Shown here: positions 46,362 to 57,267 of the stretch, in pieces
How the letters are laid out: every line of letters starts with the position of its first letter
Numbering within the stretch: position 1 is the stretch's first letter
DNA from: Vibrio pacinii DSM 19139
GTDB taxonomy: Bacteria; Pseudomonadota; Gammaproteobacteria; Enterobacterales; Vibrionaceae
Reading direction: 5' to 3'
Assembly (NCBI RefSeq): GCF_000711795.1
Contig: NZ_JONH01000019.1
Coordinates: 1-64,000, forward strand
Length of the DNA: 64,000 bases
The notes under the pieces: model-generated
Told to the model about the DNA's origin: nothing
The model's database searches: none
What the model saw: only the letters and a program-made list of their open reading frames with translations
Translations under genes and position numbers: made by a program

Positions 46362-46657
46362 GGATTTCATAGCTGTAATTCTGTTTTTTACTTCTAATAC
46401 CATTAATATACAACGATTGGAGTAACGAGATAAGCCATAATCGTTCGCTTTGATGACCGAATGGCAATTAAATCGAGCTGAGTTGAGAATTCAATCCTTT
46501 CGCGACTAATTAGAGACATACAGCATACCCTTTAGCCATTTTGATCTATTCTGCGTGATCTCGCCGACTCTCTAGTGCGCTTATCATTTACGCTGTCAGC
46601 GAATCAGTTAAAATCTCGCTACAGCAATGTTAAGAATCTATAACAAGGAAAAGCGCT
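46362..46657. other. fabR-sthA divergent control region
   Basis: About 295 bp without a gene. It must hold the promoters of fabR and sthA. I see no clear FabR palindrome. Confidence 0.4.
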
Positions 46658-48058
46658 ATGGCGGAGAATAACCACTTTGATGTAATCGTTATTGGTAGTG
46701 GCCCCGGAGGTGAAGGGGCAGCGATGGGATTAACCAAAGCGGGATTGAATGTTGCCATTGTGGAAAAAGAGAGCAGCGTCGGTGGCGGTTGTACTCACTG
46801 GGGAACGATTCCCTCTAAAGCATTACGTCATGCCGTTAGCCGTATTATTGAATTCAATAACAACCCGCTGTTTTGCCACAACAACACCAGTTTGCATTCC
46901 ACCTTTTCCAATATTCTTGGTCATGCAAAATCAGTGACAGATAAGCAAACGCGCTTGCGTCAAGGTTTCTACGATCGTAATCAGTGTTCATTGATCTTTG
47001 GTACCGCTCGCTTCACCGATAAGTACACTATCGCCGTGATGCAAAGTGATGGTACCGAAGAGACTTACAGCGCGGATCGCTTTGTGATTGCCACTGGCTC
47101 ACGCCCGTACCAACCAGCCGATGTCGATTTCACACATCAACGTATTTACGACAGCGACTCGATTTTGAGTCTGAAACATGACCCTCGCCATATCATTATC
47201 TACGGAGCCGGGGTTATCGGCTGTGAGTACGCCTCTATCTTCCGCGGGTTAGGCGTCAAAACCGATCTAATTAACACCCGAGATCGACTACTTTCTTTCC
47301 TTGATAACGAAGTGTCGGACGCGCTGTCTTATCATTTCTGGAACAGCGGTGTCGTTATTCGCAATGATGAAACGTATCAGAAAATTGAAGCCACAGAAGA
47401 CGCCGTGATTGTTCACTTAGAGTCAGGCAAGAAAATGCGCGCCGATTGTATTTTGTACGCCAATGGCCGCACTGGTAATACCGATAAGCTTAATCTTGCT
47501 GCTGTTGGCCTTGAAGCAGACTCTCGTGGTCAGTTGAAAGTTGACACTAACTATCAAACAGACATTGACCATGTCTACGCCGTCGGTGACGTGATTGGTT
47601 ATCCAAGTCTTGCAAGCGCCGCTTATGACCAAGGTCGCTTCGTCGCGCAGGCGATTAATAAAGGCCAAGCAGAAGGGCTTTTGATTGATGACATTCCAAC
47701 GGGTATCTACACCATTCCCGAGATTAGCTCTGTCGGCAAAACCGAACAGGAGTTAACGGCAGCCAAAGTTCCATATGAAGTTGGGCGCTCTTCGTTCAAG
47801 CACCTTGCTCGCGCTCAGATCGCAGGTAAAGATATTGGCAGTTTGAAGATTCTCTTCCACCGCGAAACAAAAGAAATTTTAGGCATCCATTGCTTTGGTG
47901 AACGAGCCGCTGAGATCATCCACATCGGCCAGGCGATTATGGAGCAAAAAGGCGAAGCCAATACCATCGAATACTTCGTCAATACGACCTTCAACTATCC
48001 AACCATGGCTGAAGCGTATCGCGTCGCTGCGCTCAATGGCCTCAACCGACTGTTTTAA
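46658..48058 (+). CDS. sthA: soluble pyridine nucleotide transhydrogenase
   Basis: A 466-aa FAD flavoenzyme that passes hydride between NADPH and NAD+. The FAD site [12 protein letters not shown] is at 13-24, and the NAD(P) site [13 protein letters not shown] lies near 185. The family-specific [14 protein letters not shown] (from about 41) has only one Cys, as expected because SthA lacks the redox disulfide of related disulfide reductases. A terminator follows. Confidence 0.95.
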   Translation: MAENNHFDVIVIGSGPGGEGAAMGLTKAGLNVAIVEKESSVGGGCTHWGTIPSKALRHAVSRIIEFNNNPLFCHNNTSLHSTFSNILGHAKSVTDKQTRLRQGFYDRNQCSLIFGTARFTDKYTIAVMQSDGTEETYSADRFVIATGSRPYQPADVDFTHQRIYDSDSILSLKHDPRHIIIYGAGVIGCEYASIFRGLGVKTDLINTRDRLLSFLDNEVSDALSYHFWNSGVVIRNDETYQKIEATEDAVIVHLESGKKMRADCILYANGRTGNTDKLNLAAVGLEADSRGQLKVDTNYQTDIDHVYAVGDVIGYPSLASAAYDQGRFVAQAINKGQAEGLLIDDIPTGIYTIPEISSVGKTEQELTAAKVPYEVGRSSFKHLARAQIAGKDIGSLKILFHRETKEILGIHCFGERAAEIIHIGQAIMEQKGEANTIEYFVNTTFNYPTMAEAYRVAALNGLNRLF

Positions 48059-48074
48059 TATTCATGTCTTGTTT

Positions 48075-48097
48075 CAAGCCGGACCCTGTCCGGCTTG
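48075..48097 (+). terminator. terminator after sthA
   Basis: CAAGCCGGA pairs with TCCGGCTTG around a 5-base loop, followed by TTTGTGTTT. Confidence 0.75.
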
Positions 48098-48183
48098 TTT
48101 GTGTTTAAGTCAATACTGACTGGTTGACTGCGTCACTGATTGAGAAATTAAACGACCCGTTTGTTTGGATCATTACAGTAAGA

Positions 48184-48996
48184 TCACCAACGCAGCTGAA
48201 CCACGACTGGGGTTAAACGCTGCTTTAGGAACTGGAATTTACTGATCCAACGCTGCCAAAGCTTCCAACGACCGCAATCACGTTCAAGTGGTGAATCCGT
48301 TTTAACCCAACGTGCCCAAGGCAAATAACCTAGCATCGCCTCTCCTGGCGAACGATAACCATGTTGATAATGACTGGCTCCCATCTTTTGTCCCAACTTA
48401 CTCACACACAAATCTCCAGCTAAAACCATACAAATCCGTGCGCTGTCGAAATGACAGCCAAGCGCCTGCACAAACTTGGCGATTTGCTGTTGATTACAAT
48501 CTAACAAAGCGTGTTCACAAACAATCATGACCGGGCTCTTATCCCCCACCGGTAACTGCGTCAGCCAGCTTAAATCATCAACACTGCCACACAGGTGATG
48601 GTAGCGTTCGCTATGATGAAACAGTTTTTTTCGCCACAACAAGTGTTCTGTTACATCCAATTCGAGCCAGTGACAACGGCCATTATCGACCCGGTAGAAA
48701 CGCGTATCCAACCCTGCCCCAACATTAATGATCCAACCATCGGGATTGCGTTTAATAAAAGCGGATACGTGCTGATCGCATAGACGGGCTAAGGTGACAT
48801 GAAGTAGTTGCTTCTGGTCAATATCACCAGAGAAGCATTCGGGAGCGAGTTGACAGCGTTGGCAAGCACGCGCGGCGATCGGATCGTAAACTAGGCCATT
48901 GTCGATTAAACTCTCACGACTGCGCAGCCACATAGGTTGGAGCAAATTGACTGGGATTTGATAGCGATGTTGATTGGATTGGGGGTTAGTGGCCAT
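48184..48996 (-). CDS. SAM methyltransferase, LCM family
   Basis: A 270-aa SAM-dependent methyltransferase of the leucine carboxyl methyltransferase-like family. The fold markers are WIINVGAGLDTRFYR, WLELDV and VCEHALLDC. The ATG at 48996 is preferred since the ribosome site (GGAAG) is well spaced from it. Two Fur-box-like sites sit 30-75 bp before the start, suggesting iron control. The substrate is unknown; bacterial members modify small metabolites rather than PP2A. Confidence 0.8.
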   Translation of the reverse strand: MATNPQSNQHRYQIPVNLLQPMWLRSRESLIDNGLVYDPIAARACQRCQLAPECFSGDIDQKQLLHVTLARLCDQHVSAFIKRNPDGWIINVGAGLDTRFYRVDNGRCHWLELDVTEHLLWRKKLFHHSERYHHLCGSVDDLSWLTQLPVGDKSPVMIVCEHALLDCNQQQIAKFVQALGCHFDSARICMVLAGDLCVSKLGQKMGASHYQHGYRSPGEAMLGYLPWARWVKTDSPLERDCGRWKLWQRWISKFQFLKQRLTPVVVQLRW

Positions 48997-49027
48997 TATC
49001 ATCTTCCTTCTGTCGCCAGAAGAAGAT

Positions 49028-49073
49028 GATAATGAATATCAGTTACAAAAGCAACAAATGAGAATTGATCTCA
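49028..49073. promoter_or_regulatory. putative Fur-binding sites
   Basis: GATAATGAATATCAGTTAC (49028-49046) matches 14 of 19 bases of the Fur consensus, and TGAGAATTGATCTCA (49059-49073) resembles a 7-1-7 Fur site. They lie between the lexA stop and the methyltransferase start. Binding is inferred from the pattern only. Confidence 0.5.
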
Positions 49074-49081
49074 ACTATTAA

Positions 49082-49702
49082 CTACATCCAGTCGGTATTG
49101 CGGATAATGCCGACAGCCAGCCCTTCTATTGCGAGATGCTGGCTAGTAAGATCAACTTTGATCGGTGCAAACTCATCGTTTTCTGCATGCAACAGTACTG
49201 TTGAGCCTTTACGCTCAAGACGCTTGACCGTTACGTCGTCGTCGACACGGGCCACCACGACTTGACCATCACGCACATCTTGGGTCTTGTGCACCGCAAG
49301 CAAATCGCCATCCATGATGCCGATATCTTTCATACTCTCGCCATTTACACGCAAAAGAAAATCCGCTTGAGGCTTGAACATACCAGGGTCGACCTGATAA
49401 TGCGTCTCGACGTGCTCTTGCGCTAAAATAGGTTCACCGGCTGCAACTTGGCCAATCAACGGCAGACCTTGATCGTCATTTGCAGCGTCTTGAAGCAAGA
49501 TACGGATACCACGCGAAGCGCCTGGAATGATCTCAATCGCTTGCTTACGCGCAAGCGCTTTTAAATGCTCTTCTGCTGCATTAGCGGAGCGAAACCCCAA
49601 TTCTCGAGCAATTTCTGCTCGTGTTGGTGGCATACCTGTCACATCAATTTTGTTCTTGATGAGGTCAAACACTTGTTGCTGGCGGGGCGTTAGCGGCTTC
49701 AT
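49082..49702 (-). CDS. lexA: SOS repressor
   Basis: A 206-aa repressor and self-cleaving protease. The winged helix-turn-helix lies at about 28-47 ([20 protein letters not shown]), the Ala88-Gly89 cleavage site in QVAAGEP, the catalytic Ser123 in NGESM and Lys160 in DVTVKRL. RecA filaments trigger cleavage. Two SOS boxes upstream show self-regulation. Confidence 0.97.
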   Translation of the reverse strand: MKPLTPRQQQVFDLIKNKIDVTGMPPTRAEIARELGFRSANAAEEHLKALARKQAIEIIPGASRGIRILLQDAANDDQGLPLIGQVAAGEPILAQEHVETHYQVDPGMFKPQADFLLRVNGESMKDIGIMDGDLLAVHKTQDVRDGQVVVARVDDDVTVKRLERKGSTVLLHAENDEFAPIKVDLTSQHLAIEGLAVGIIRNTDWM

Positions 49703-49709
49703 AAGTCAC

Positions 49710-49745
49710 CTGTCTTTTTATACAGTTGACTGTGAGTATATCCAG
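49710..49745 (-). promoter_or_regulatory. two LexA (SOS) boxes
   Basis: CTGTATAAAAAGACAG (49710-49725 on the minus strand) and CTGGATATACTCACAG (49730-49745) both follow CTG-N10-CAG. The first is 7 bp from the lexA start. Paired boxes before lexA are the usual autoregulatory operator. Confidence 0.9.
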
Positions 49746-50152
49746 TATTTATAAAAATGAAAAGCCAATTGATTGTTTTTTAACAGGAGTGTTAACTGGC
49801 TAAGATCATGCGAGCAGAGAGTCGAATGAGTATGACAAACTGTGGTCCGTTTGGGTGCAAGTCATTTTAAAACATCCTTTTAGCCCTTAGCATAAACATC
49901 GGGTTACGTTGCTAAGAGGAGTGACCCCATGTAGGGTTTTCAGTGGCATGTTGCTTTCTATCGGCAGTTTATTGAACGACTTTGTTGATGTGAAAATTGA
50001 CGTTTTCCTAATCAATAATAAGTAAAAGGTTAGACCAGTTTCTGGTATCCTTGCCGGCTATAAAAAATAACGCTTGGGCGTCCCCCACTTCTATAGTTAG
50101 AGAAGTGGAAATACGCTTACGCAAACTCGCAAATTTTGAGGCCAAGAACCTT
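49746..50152. other. lexA-plsB divergent control region, about 400 bp
   Basis: No gene is supported here. The in-frame codons before the plsB start (from TTG 50051) do not match the family N terminus and are treated as leader. Confidence 0.4.
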
Positions 50153-52597
50153 ATGTCTTCTGGACGAATGTTATCGTACTCTTTACTGAAACTGCCCATG
50201 TCATTGTTAGTAAAAGGGACAACAATTCCTTCAAATCCTATTGAAGATCATAGCATTGATATCAACAAACCCATTATTTACGCGCTACCATATCGCTCCA
50301 ATGTCGACTTGCTCGCATTGCAAAAGCAGGTTATCGCATTAGGGCTACCAGACCCCCTTCAGCCTGTTGAGATCAATGGTAAGCAGTTCACTCGCTATGT
50401 GTTTACCTCTGCACGACAAACCGTGATAAACAACGACCAAGACGTGCCGAACGAATCGATCACCCTCTTTTCAGATCTACTTGAGCTGCATAAATTTGAT
50501 TCAGATCTCGATGTGCAAGTGATCCCAACGACGGTGCTATGGGGACGTAAACCGGGTAAAGAGTCTCAGCACAAGCCTTACCTTCAATCGCTTAATGGCC
50601 CACAAAAAGCCATGGCGGTTATTGTCTCTGGGCGCGACTGTCTTGTTCGTATCAGCCCTGTGGTCTCACTGCGTTATATGGCTGATTCGCACGGCACCGA
50701 TACTTCGATTGCCCATAAACTGGCCCGCGTGGCACGTATTCACTTCTCACGTCAGAAGCTCGCAGCATCAGGCCCTAACCTGCCAAGTCGCCAAGCGCTG
50801 TTTAAGCGTTTAATGAAATCGCAGGCGATTGAAAAAGTGATCGAAGATGAGGCAAAAGCGAAAAACGTTTCGATTGAAAAAATGCGTAAAGAAGCGCATG
50901 CCATTATGGATGAAATCGCCGCAGACTTTTCTTACTCACTGGTAAAAAATGGTGACCGTCTGCTTGGCTGGCTATGGAATCGCATCTATCAAGGCTTGAA
51001 CATTAACAATGCGGCGACTGTACGTAAACTCGCTCAAGATGGTCACGAGATTGTTTATGTTCCTTGTCACCGTAGTCATATGGACTACCTATTATTGTCT
51101 TACGTGCTTTACCATGAAGGTATGGTACCTCCGCACATTGCTGCAGGGATAAACCTTAACTTCTTCCCGGCCGGACCGCTTTTCCGTCGTGGCGGCGCTT
51201 TCTTTATTCGTCGCAGCTTTAAGGGCAATAAGCTCTACTCAACTATTTTCCGTGAATACTTAGCCGAATTGTTCGCCAAAGGTTACTCCGTCGAATACTT
51301 TAGTGAGGGTGGCCGCTCTCGGACTGGTCGTTTACTGCAAGCCAAAACTGGCATGTTAGCGATGACTATTCAGGCCATGTTGCGCGGATTAAATCGCCCG
51401 GTCACCTTAGTACCAGTTTATATTGGTTACGAGCACGTAATGGAAGTCGGGACTTACGCCAAAGAGCTGCGCGGCAAACGCAAAGAGAAAGAGAATGCCA
51501 GCCAAGTGCTACGCACCATTCGTAAACTGCGCAACTTCGGCCAAGGCTATGTCAACTTCGGTGAACCGATCCCGTTAAACCAGTACCTTAACGAGCAAGC
51601 GCCACAATGGACCAAAGATATCGATCCTATCGGTGGTAGCAAACCACAATGGCTAAACCCTGTGGTCAACTCGCTTGCGACCAAGATGATGACGCACATC
51701 AATGATGCGGCAGCAACCAACGCGATGACGTTATGTGCAACGGCACTGCTTGCTTCTCGCCAGCGCGCCCTATCTCGTGACAGCTTGGTGAATCAAATCG
51801 ACTGTTATCTGTCGATTTTGAAAAATGTGCCGTACTCAGAAACTTATACCGTCCCTACTGAGGATGCCAAGGCCTTAGTCAAACATGCTGAGTCACTGGA
51901 TAAGTTTATTATTGAGACCGACAGTATGGGCGATATTGTCTCACTTGACCGCAGTCAGTCGATTTTGATGACCTATTACCGTAATAACATCATTCATTTG
52001 CTAGCGATACCTTCCTTGATTGCGCAGATGCTGGTTCGCCATCAGCAATTATCACTGCAACAGATTCAACGTAATGTCGCGCTCATCTACCCATTTCTTA
52101 AGCAAGAGTTGTTTTTAAGCGTGGAACAAAAGAGGCTGGCAGAACTTACTGAAGCGTATATCGAAGAATTGGCGCATCAAGGCCTTGTCACCATTGATGA
52201 CCAGCACAATGTGGCCATGAACCAAGCCAATAACCAAGTACTGGTATTACTGGGTCGCACCATTACCGAAACTCTGCAACGTTATTCGATTGCGCTAAAC
52301 CTATTGGTCTCAAGCCCTGATCTGGGTAAGTCTGATTTGGAACAAAAGAGCCAAGATATTGCCCAACGTTTAGGTCGGTTGCACGGTATTAATGCCCCGG
52401 AGTTCTTTGATAAAGGCGCCTTCTCGGCCATGTTTGCTACCCTCAAACAAGAGGCGTATCTCGACGGTGACGGAAACTGCGATAGCATCAAGAGTAATGA
52501 GCTTGCAAAACTGCTCTACTCAATGCTTTATCCAGAAGTACGCCTGACCATTAAAGAGAGTATCCATCAGGCGACTGACCACACAAAGAAGCATTAA
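50153..52597 (+). CDS. plsB: glycerol-3-phosphate acyltransferase
   Basis: An 814-aa inner-membrane enzyme that makes lysophosphatidic acid from glycerol-3-phosphate and an acyl-ACP or acyl-CoA. The acyltransferase HX4D motif is HRSHMD (His306, Asp311, same numbering as E. coli), and the later blocks [19 protein letters not shown] and [10 protein letters not shown] are clear. The start is set at ATG 50153 ([20 protein letters not shown]), which matches Vibrio homologues better than the longer frame. A bidirectional terminator follows. Confidence 0.95.
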   Translation: MSSGRMLSYSLLKLPMSLLVKGTTIPSNPIEDHSIDINKPIIYALPYRSNVDLLALQKQVIALGLPDPLQPVEINGKQFTRYVFTSARQTVINNDQDVPNESITLFSDLLELHKFDSDLDVQVIPTTVLWGRKPGKESQHKPYLQSLNGPQKAMAVIVSGRDCLVRISPVVSLRYMADSHGTDTSIAHKLARVARIHFSRQKLAASGPNLPSRQALFKRLMKSQAIEKVIEDEAKAKNVSIEKMRKEAHAIMDEIAADFSYSLVKNGDRLLGWLWNRIYQGLNINNAATVRKLAQDGHEIVYVPCHRSHMDYLLLSYVLYHEGMVPPHIAAGINLNFFPAGPLFRRGGAFFIRRSFKGNKLYSTIFREYLAELFAKGYSVEYFSEGGRSRTGRLLQAKTGMLAMTIQAMLRGLNRPVTLVPVYIGYEHVMEVGTYAKELRGKRKEKENASQVLRTIRKLRNFGQGYVNFGEPIPLNQYLNEQAPQWTKDIDPIGGSKPQWLNPVVNSLATKMMTHINDAAATNAMTLCATALLASRQRALSRDSLVNQIDCYLSILKNVPYSETYTVPTEDAKALVKHAESLDKFIIETDSMGDIVSLDRSQSILMTYYRNNIIHLLAIPSLIAQMLVRHQQLSLQQIQRNVALIYPFLKQELFLSVEQKRLAELTEAYIEELAHQGLVTIDDQHNVAMNQANNQVLVLLGRTITETLQRYSIALNLLVSSPDLGKSDLEQKSQDIAQRLGRLHGINAPEFFDKGAFSAMFATLKQEAYLDGDGNCDSIKSNELAKLLYSMLYPEVRLTIKESIHQATDHTKKH

Positions 52598-52607
52598 AAT
52601 AAAAGAA

Positions 52608-52634
52608 CAAAGGGCATCATATCGATGCCCTTTG
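52608..52634. terminator. bidirectional terminator between plsB and ubiA
   Basis: CAAAGGGCATC pairs with GATGCCCTTTG around 5 bases, with A-rich sequence on the left and TTTT on the right. It ends plsB and ubiA, which converge here. Confidence 0.9.
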
Positions 52635-52636
52635 TT

Positions 52637-53491
52637 TTACCAGAATGCGATAAATAAGCCGATGGTTATCACCATACCGACATAGTTGTTGTTGAGGAAA
52701 GCTCGAAAGCACAACGCTCGTTCGCGATGGCGGATAAGATGTTGCTGAAACACAAACAGCGCACCTGCAATCAGCAAGCTCCAGTAATAGCTTGCGCCCA
52801 GTTGATAGTAACTGCCTACCCACATCAGCATAGCCAAAGTGACCAGTTGCAATAAACCAATCACCATCTTGTCATAGCGACCGAATAAAATGGCCGTCGA
52901 TTTGATACCAATCTTTAAGTCATCATCTCTATCAACCATGGCGTATTGCGTATCGTAGGCAATAGTCCACAGGGCATTGATAGCAAAGATAAACCACACC
53001 ATCATTGGCACTTCATTGGCTTGCGCAGCCCAGGCCATAGGAATCGACCAGCTAAATGCTAAACCAAGGAACAGTTGCGGCAGATGCGTATAGCGCTTCA
53101 TAAATGGATAGATAAACGCCAAGAAAAGGCCAACAAATGAGAGCTTGATGGTTAGCGGGTTCATGCTCATAACAAGCAGGAATGAACTCAACGCGAGAAG
53201 AAGAAACAGCGCAATCGCCTCTTTGGCACTGACGCGCCCGGAAGGCAAAGGACGTTGCTCGGTACGTTTGACGTGACCATCAACATTACGATCAGCAAAA
53301 TCGTTAATCACGCACCCAGCGGCACGCATAAAAATCACCCCAAGTGTAAACACGACTAGAACACTAACGTTTGGCATGCCTTGGGCCGAAATGATCAGCG
53401 CCCATAAAGTCGGCCACAGCAGTAACAAAGTGCCAATCGGCTTGTCCATACGCATCAATTGCCAATAAGCAACGGCTTTATCCGCGGTCAT
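52637..53491 (-). CDS. ubiA: 4-hydroxybenzoate octaprenyltransferase
   Basis: A 284-aa membrane prenyltransferase of ubiquinone synthesis that adds the polyprenyl tail to 4-hydroxybenzoate. The first Asp-rich motif is [10 protein letters not shown] and the second is [13 protein letters not shown]; about eight hydrophobic helices are present. The ATG at 53491 ([12 protein letters not shown]) fits the family better than the one at 53500. It overlaps the ubiC end by 14 bp, so ubiC-ubiA is an operon. Confidence 0.95.
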   Translation of the reverse strand: MTADKAVAYWQLMRMDKPIGTLLLLWPTLWALIISAQGMPNVSVLVVFTLGVIFMRAAGCVINDFADRNVDGHVKRTEQRPLPSGRVSAKEAIALFLLLALSSFLLVMSMNPLTIKLSFVGLFLAFIYPFMKRYTHLPQLFLGLAFSWSIPMAWAAQANEVPMMVWFIFAINALWTIAYDTQYAMVDRDDDLKIGIKSTAILFGRYDKMVIGLLQLVTLAMLMWVGSYYQLGASYYWSLLIAGALFVFQQHLIRHRERALCFRAFLNNNYVGMVITIGLFIAFW

Positions 53492-54044
53492 CGCTCGCAT
53501 TCTCCTTGGTGTAAATGGGCGCTGTCGGCAAAAACAATTCAGCCACCAGCATAGGTTTGTGATTCATCCATAATCGCGAGCGCCTAGCTAATAGTGTCTG
53601 GCCATCAATGTCCACCGCCCCAACTTGCAAAGCGTCGCGTTTAACATTACTGGCACTAAATACGGTTAGCCCTAGCGGTATTTCGCCTTGGTCGGATAGA
53701 TCAAAGTCTTGTCCTTGCATCGAGCTCTTTGGAATCAAGGTTCGGCCCAATACCCAAGCTTGACCATCGCCTTTTAAGACGACTTTGCGTAACAAACACT
53801 GCTCTTGAGTCAGCAAGCTTACTTCTTGGCAATTAAGCTGTTGGCCATCAATGGCTTTGTTATGTAGCAAGTCGACACTCAATACCTGACAGTAAGACTC
53901 TAATAAACGTGACAAGGAGCCCTGTTCTAGCAACCAAACCTTCGCACTTGGAGTGGGAAAGCTAAAATGTTTTGGGTCTTGCCATTCAACTTGACGTAAA
54001 GCAGATAAATAAAGCGCAGTTGATTGATTCATACTAGTATTCAA
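53478..54044 (-). CDS. ubiC: chorismate pyruvate-lyase
   Basis: A 188-aa enzyme that makes 4-hydroxybenzoate from chorismate, the first step of ubiquinone synthesis. The conserved [13 protein letters not shown] stretch, the [17 protein letters not shown] core and the LFLPTAPIY end fit UbiC. It lies directly before ubiA, which uses its product. Confidence 0.93.
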   Translation of the reverse strand: MNTSMNQSTALYLSALRQVEWQDPKHFSFPTPSAKVWLLEQGSLSRLLESYCQVLSVDLLHNKAIDGQQLNCQEVSLLTQEQCLLRKVVLKGDGQAWVLGRTLIPKSSMQGQDFDLSDQGEIPLGLTVFSASNVKRDALQVGAVDIDGQTLLARRSRLWMNHKPMLVAELFLPTAPIYTKENASDDRG

Positions 54045-54200
54045 TAAGTAGCCTTATCATCGTACAATAATAAAGCTTCGAACTCTGATGTTAACCACTA
54101 GATAGAGTGCTTAACGCATTTTTATTACAAATAGATGCTCTATTGTAACAAGACTCAGGCGATTCGAATATCGTGATTGGAAGAAAGAAAAGTTATAAAT

Positions 54201-54608
54201 ATGATTAAACGTTACCTAGCCCAAATATTTGTCGTCTGGGGGTTGCTTGTTAGCTTACCCACACTAGCCGAAGAGGAAGGCGCACCCAAGTTGGCTTATT
54301 TTACTCTAGAGCCTGATCTCACTACCAACTTCTACACCAAAGGAAAAAAGCTCGGTTATATTCAAGTTCGCATCGACATCATGGTTGCCAGTCAGGCTGA
54401 CCTCGGTATCATCGAACTGCATCAACCGCTTATTCGAGATGCAGTGATAGAATTACTCGGTAAACAAACCGAAGAAACCGTCACATCACTCGCTGGGCGA
54501 GAAGATCTTCGTAAAACCTTAGTTGAGCAATTAAATGCGACCTTGCTGCCTGAAACTGGCAAAACCATTATCGCCGATTTACTGTTCACTAAATATCTCT
54601 ACCAATAA
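54201..54608 (+). CDS. FliL-like secreted or membrane protein
   Basis: A 135-aa protein when started at ATG 54201 (MIKRYLAQIFVVWGLLVSLP). It has a signal-like N terminus ending near TLA and a FliL-type domain (YFTLEPDLTTNFYTKGKKLGYIQVRIDIMV ... IRDAVIELLGKQT). It is a stand-alone FliL-like protein far from flagellar genes; FliL itself stabilises the flagellar stator. Its role here is unknown. Confidence 0.8.
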   Translation: MIKRYLAQIFVVWGLLVSLPTLAEEEGAPKLAYFTLEPDLTTNFYTKGKKLGYIQVRIDIMVASQADLGIIELHQPLIRDAVIELLGKQTEETVTSLAGREDLRKTLVEQLNATLLPETGKTIIADLLFTKYLYQ

Positions 54609-54643
54609 AACCAAACGGCGCACTCTATGAGGCGCCGCATTGA

Positions 54644-55480
54644 CTAGTCTCGCTCTACCATGCGACTGGCATCCAACAGACCTAATAGCACCCCAGAAAT
54701 CAAACCGGCCAAATGAGCCGTGTTAGCAATAGCCATAAACGGCTGGACAAACCCCAGCACTAACCACACCAACATGAAGCCAATCACAGGTTTAGGAAGG
54801 TTTAAGCCCAGTTGAGGCGCTTTGTAACCGAGCATCCATAAGTAGCCGACTAACGCATAAACTACCCCAGACAAACCACCAAAGTTTGCACCCTCAATCC
54901 AGTATTGGCCTGCTCCCGACAACGCTGCGGAAATCACCAGCAACTGAAGCAGTTTTGCCGAGCCTAAACGCTGCTCAATATCGCCACCCAACTGCCACCA
55001 CCACAATAAATTAAAAGCGATATGCATAATGGAAAAATGCAACAGTGCATGACTCACCCAACGCCATAGCTGCCACTGCTGAGTAGAAAAAGCGGGGAAG
55101 TGGAGTGCGTTAAACACCCCTTGGCCTGACCCAAACTGTTGCAAACCAAAGATGACGATACACATCATCATTACACTTAATGTGACTGGCCCAGCTTTCG
55201 CCTTGATCATTGCCAACATACTGGGCGAGTGGTATTTAAAATGATTCTGCCTTGTTTCAGCTACCTGCCATGAGGCCGCTTGGTATTTGCCAGCGTTTGG
55301 ATTGGCCAGGAACTGCTTCAGCTCAGCTTCCGCTTCCACTTGATGTTCTACCCCCACCAGCCACAGAGCAAACTGACCCTCTCCCTCAGGCATCATCTGC
55401 ACGTCTATTTTTCGAGACGCCATATAATCGATAAACGCTTGCGCCATTCTTGGATTGTTGAGAGCAATCAGTCTCACCAT
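54644..55480 (-). CDS. glpG: rhomboid intramembrane protease
   Basis: A 278-aa membrane protease. The catalytic Ser204 is in GLSGVVYAL and His257 in NTAHLAGL, close to E. coli GlpG numbering. The N-terminal cytoplasmic domain (about 1-80) and six membrane helices are present. It follows glpE by 4 bp on the same strand, the usual glpE-glpG order, but no glpR follows. Confidence 0.95.
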   Translation of the reverse strand: MVRLIALNNPRMAQAFIDYMASRKIDVQMMPEGEGQFALWLVGVEHQVEAEAELKQFLANPNAGKYQAASWQVAETRQNHFKYHSPSMLAMIKAKAGPVTLSVMMMCIVIFGLQQFGSGQGVFNALHFPAFSTQQWQLWRWVSHALLHFSIMHIAFNLLWWWQLGGDIEQRLGSAKLLQLLVISAALSGAGQYWIEGANFGGLSGVVYALVGYLWMLGYKAPQLGLNLPKPVIGFMLVWLVLGFVQPFMAIANTAHLAGLISGVLLGLLDASRMVERD

Positions 55481-55484
55481 ACTG

Positions 55485-55811
55485 CTATCCTAAACTCGAT
55501 TCCGTAGCAAGCCCTGCCCTGTGCCAGGCTTCAAAACCACCATCAACACTATACACCTGCTCAAAGCCTTGGTTAACCAAATATTGCGCCGCGCCTTGAC
55601 TGCTAATACCGTGATAACACATCACCAATATCGGCTGTTCAAACGCCACATCATCCATAAACGAAACCATCGTATCGTTGGTCAAATGAAATGCTTGTTT
55701 GGCATGACTCACAGCAAAAGATTGCGGGTCGCGGATATCGACCATTCTCGCGTCACCTTGCTCAAGCAGAGCTTGAGCACCTGCCACATCTATATGTTTA
55801 AACTGGTCCAT
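55485..55811 (-). CDS. glpE: thiosulfate sulfurtransferase
   Basis: A 108-aa single-domain rhodanese. The active-site loop is MCYHGISSQ with catalytic Cys65, the same as in E. coli GlpE. It moves sulfur from thiosulfate to cyanide or thioredoxin in vitro. It heads a two-gene operon with glpG. The upstream region holds several DnaA-box-like motifs. Confidence 0.94.
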   Translation of the reverse strand: MDQFKHIDVAGAQALLEQGDARMVDIRDPQSFAVSHAKQAFHLTNDTMVSFMDDVAFEQPILVMCYHGISSQGAAQYLVNQGFEQVYSVDGGFEAWHRAGLATESSLG

Positions 55812-56170
55812 AATCTTTCTCTTTTATCGCTAATTTTACTAACGCGATTGTAACCTATCCAGTGGTCAACAAGTACTCTGTGTCAGTAAGGTTATCCACC
55901 AGTGATCATAATTCAACCATCTGTGGATAAATTTGTGGATTACGTTGATAAAGTGTTTTTATAAGAATCGATCCACAATATGTAGTGATGATCCTTATTT
56001 GATTGTGTGTAAAGAGAAAACTATCCCCATTGGATAAAGAGAGTACAGCCCTTTATTCACCCTGCTTTCTGACAGATAGCCAATAATTTCCACACAGAGT
56101 TACCCACAGGCAAGTCGGTTACATTCGATCCCGAAAAACAGGCAAAATATCGATAAGCGATCAGCAACAA
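55812..56170. other. glpE upstream region with DnaA-box-like cluster
   Basis: DnaA-box-like 9-mers occur at 55892-55900 (TTATCCACC), 55922-55930 (TTATCCACA on the minus strand, perfect), 55934-55942 (TAATCCACA, minus), 55969-55977 (CGATCCACA) and 56100-56108 (TTACCCACA). There is no gene between glpE and the rpoH terminator. The region probably contains the glpE promoter and may bind DnaA. Confidence 0.55.
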
Positions 56171-56201
56171 AAAAGCCGAGATCGTTTGATCTCGGCTTTT
56201 T
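56171..56201 (-). terminator. terminator after rpoH
   Basis: A 13-bp stem AAAAGCCGAGATC/GATCTCGGCTTTT with a GTTT loop, and a T run on each strand. It lies 27 bp after the rpoH stop. Confidence 0.9.
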
Positions 56202-56226
56202 AGATAAATCAGTTTGTGCGTGGCTA

Positions 56227-57084
56227 TTAGAACTCGCCAACCGCCGCTTTAAGCTTCTTCATCGCGTTCTTCTCTAACTGACGAATACGCTCGGCTGATA
56301 CATTGTAAGTATCTGCCAGTTCTTGCAACGTGGCTTTATTGTCTTCTAACCAACGAGAGCGAACAATATGCTGACTACGCTCGTCTAGGCTCTTAAGTGC
56401 GAGGCTAAGACGATTGTTGGTGTGTGCTTCCCAGTTTGCCGCTTCCACATTGTCAGCAACATCAGACGATTTGTCTTCTAGGTAAACCATCGGCGCTGTG
56501 TACGATGAACCAGAATCATCGTCGTCGTTTGGCATCTCGAAGGTAGGATCTTGTGCCGCTAAACGAGACTCCATTTCACGCACTTCTGATGGCGCAACAC
56601 CTAATTCGCGAGCGACCGTTTCCACCTCGCCGTTATTGAACCAACCTAAACGTTTTTTCGACTTACGTAGGTTGAAGAACAATTTACGTTGTGCTTTCGT
56701 CGTGGCGATTTTGACGATACGCCAGTTACGCAATACGTACTCATGAATCTCGGCTTTAATCCAGTGCACAGCAAACGAAACCAAACGTACACCCACTTCT
56801 GGATTGAAACGTTTGACTGCTTTCATTAGACCAATGTTACCTTCTTGAACTAGGTCAGCCATTGGTAAACCATAGCCAGAGTAACCTCGCGCGACGTGAA
56901 CAACAAAACGAAGGTGGGAAAGGATCAACCCTTTTGCCGCCTCAATTTCACCGTCATAATGCAGCCTCTCAGCAAGCTCACGTTCCTCATCAGCAGTCAG
57001 CATTGGGTAACTGTTTACTGAGCGGATATAGCTATCTAAGCTATCTTGTGTAACAACCGCCATAGGGTATGCTTTATTCGTCAT
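56227..57084 (-). CDS. rpoH: heat-shock sigma factor sigma-32
   Basis: A 285-aa sigma factor. Region 2 ([41 protein letters not shown]) binds core and the -10; the RpoH box is [15 protein letters not shown]; region 4 is [14 protein letters not shown]. The start is ATG 57084, preceded by GAGGAA (57091-57096). The frame continues upstream to 57159 without family match. The early mRNA folds in other bacteria to sense heat; the leader 57085-57265 should contain the promoter. Confidence 0.96.
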   Translation of the reverse strand: MTNKAYPMAVVTQDSLDSYIRSVNSYPMLTADEERELAERLHYDGEIEAAKGLILSHLRFVVHVARGYSGYGLPMADLVQEGNIGLMKAVKRFNPEVGVRLVSFAVHWIKAEIHEYVLRNWRIVKIATTKAQRKLFFNLRKSKKRLGWFNNGEVETVARELGVAPSEVREMESRLAAQDPTFEMPNDDDDSGSSYTAPMVYLEDKSSDVADNVEAANWEAHTNNRLSLALKSLDERSQHIVRSRWLEDNKATLQELADTYNVSAERIRQLEKNAMKKLKAAVGEF

Positions 57085-57267
57085 TCGGTTCCTCATCAAT
57101 CTCTGATCTGGAGTAAGTTTTAACCCAACAATCTTGAACCTAAAATGAACAAGATTCAAGCAGGGGGAAACTATTATGCATAAACAAATCGTCTACACAA
57201 GAGCGAAGTATACGGTAGCGTCTACTTTTTTCAATAGTATGACAACCACTAAACAGTCGAGTTCCAA

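Noticed and set aside
57085..57159. Longer N terminus for RpoH
   Set aside because: The ATG at 57084 has a clear ribosome site and matches the family start; the extension does not.
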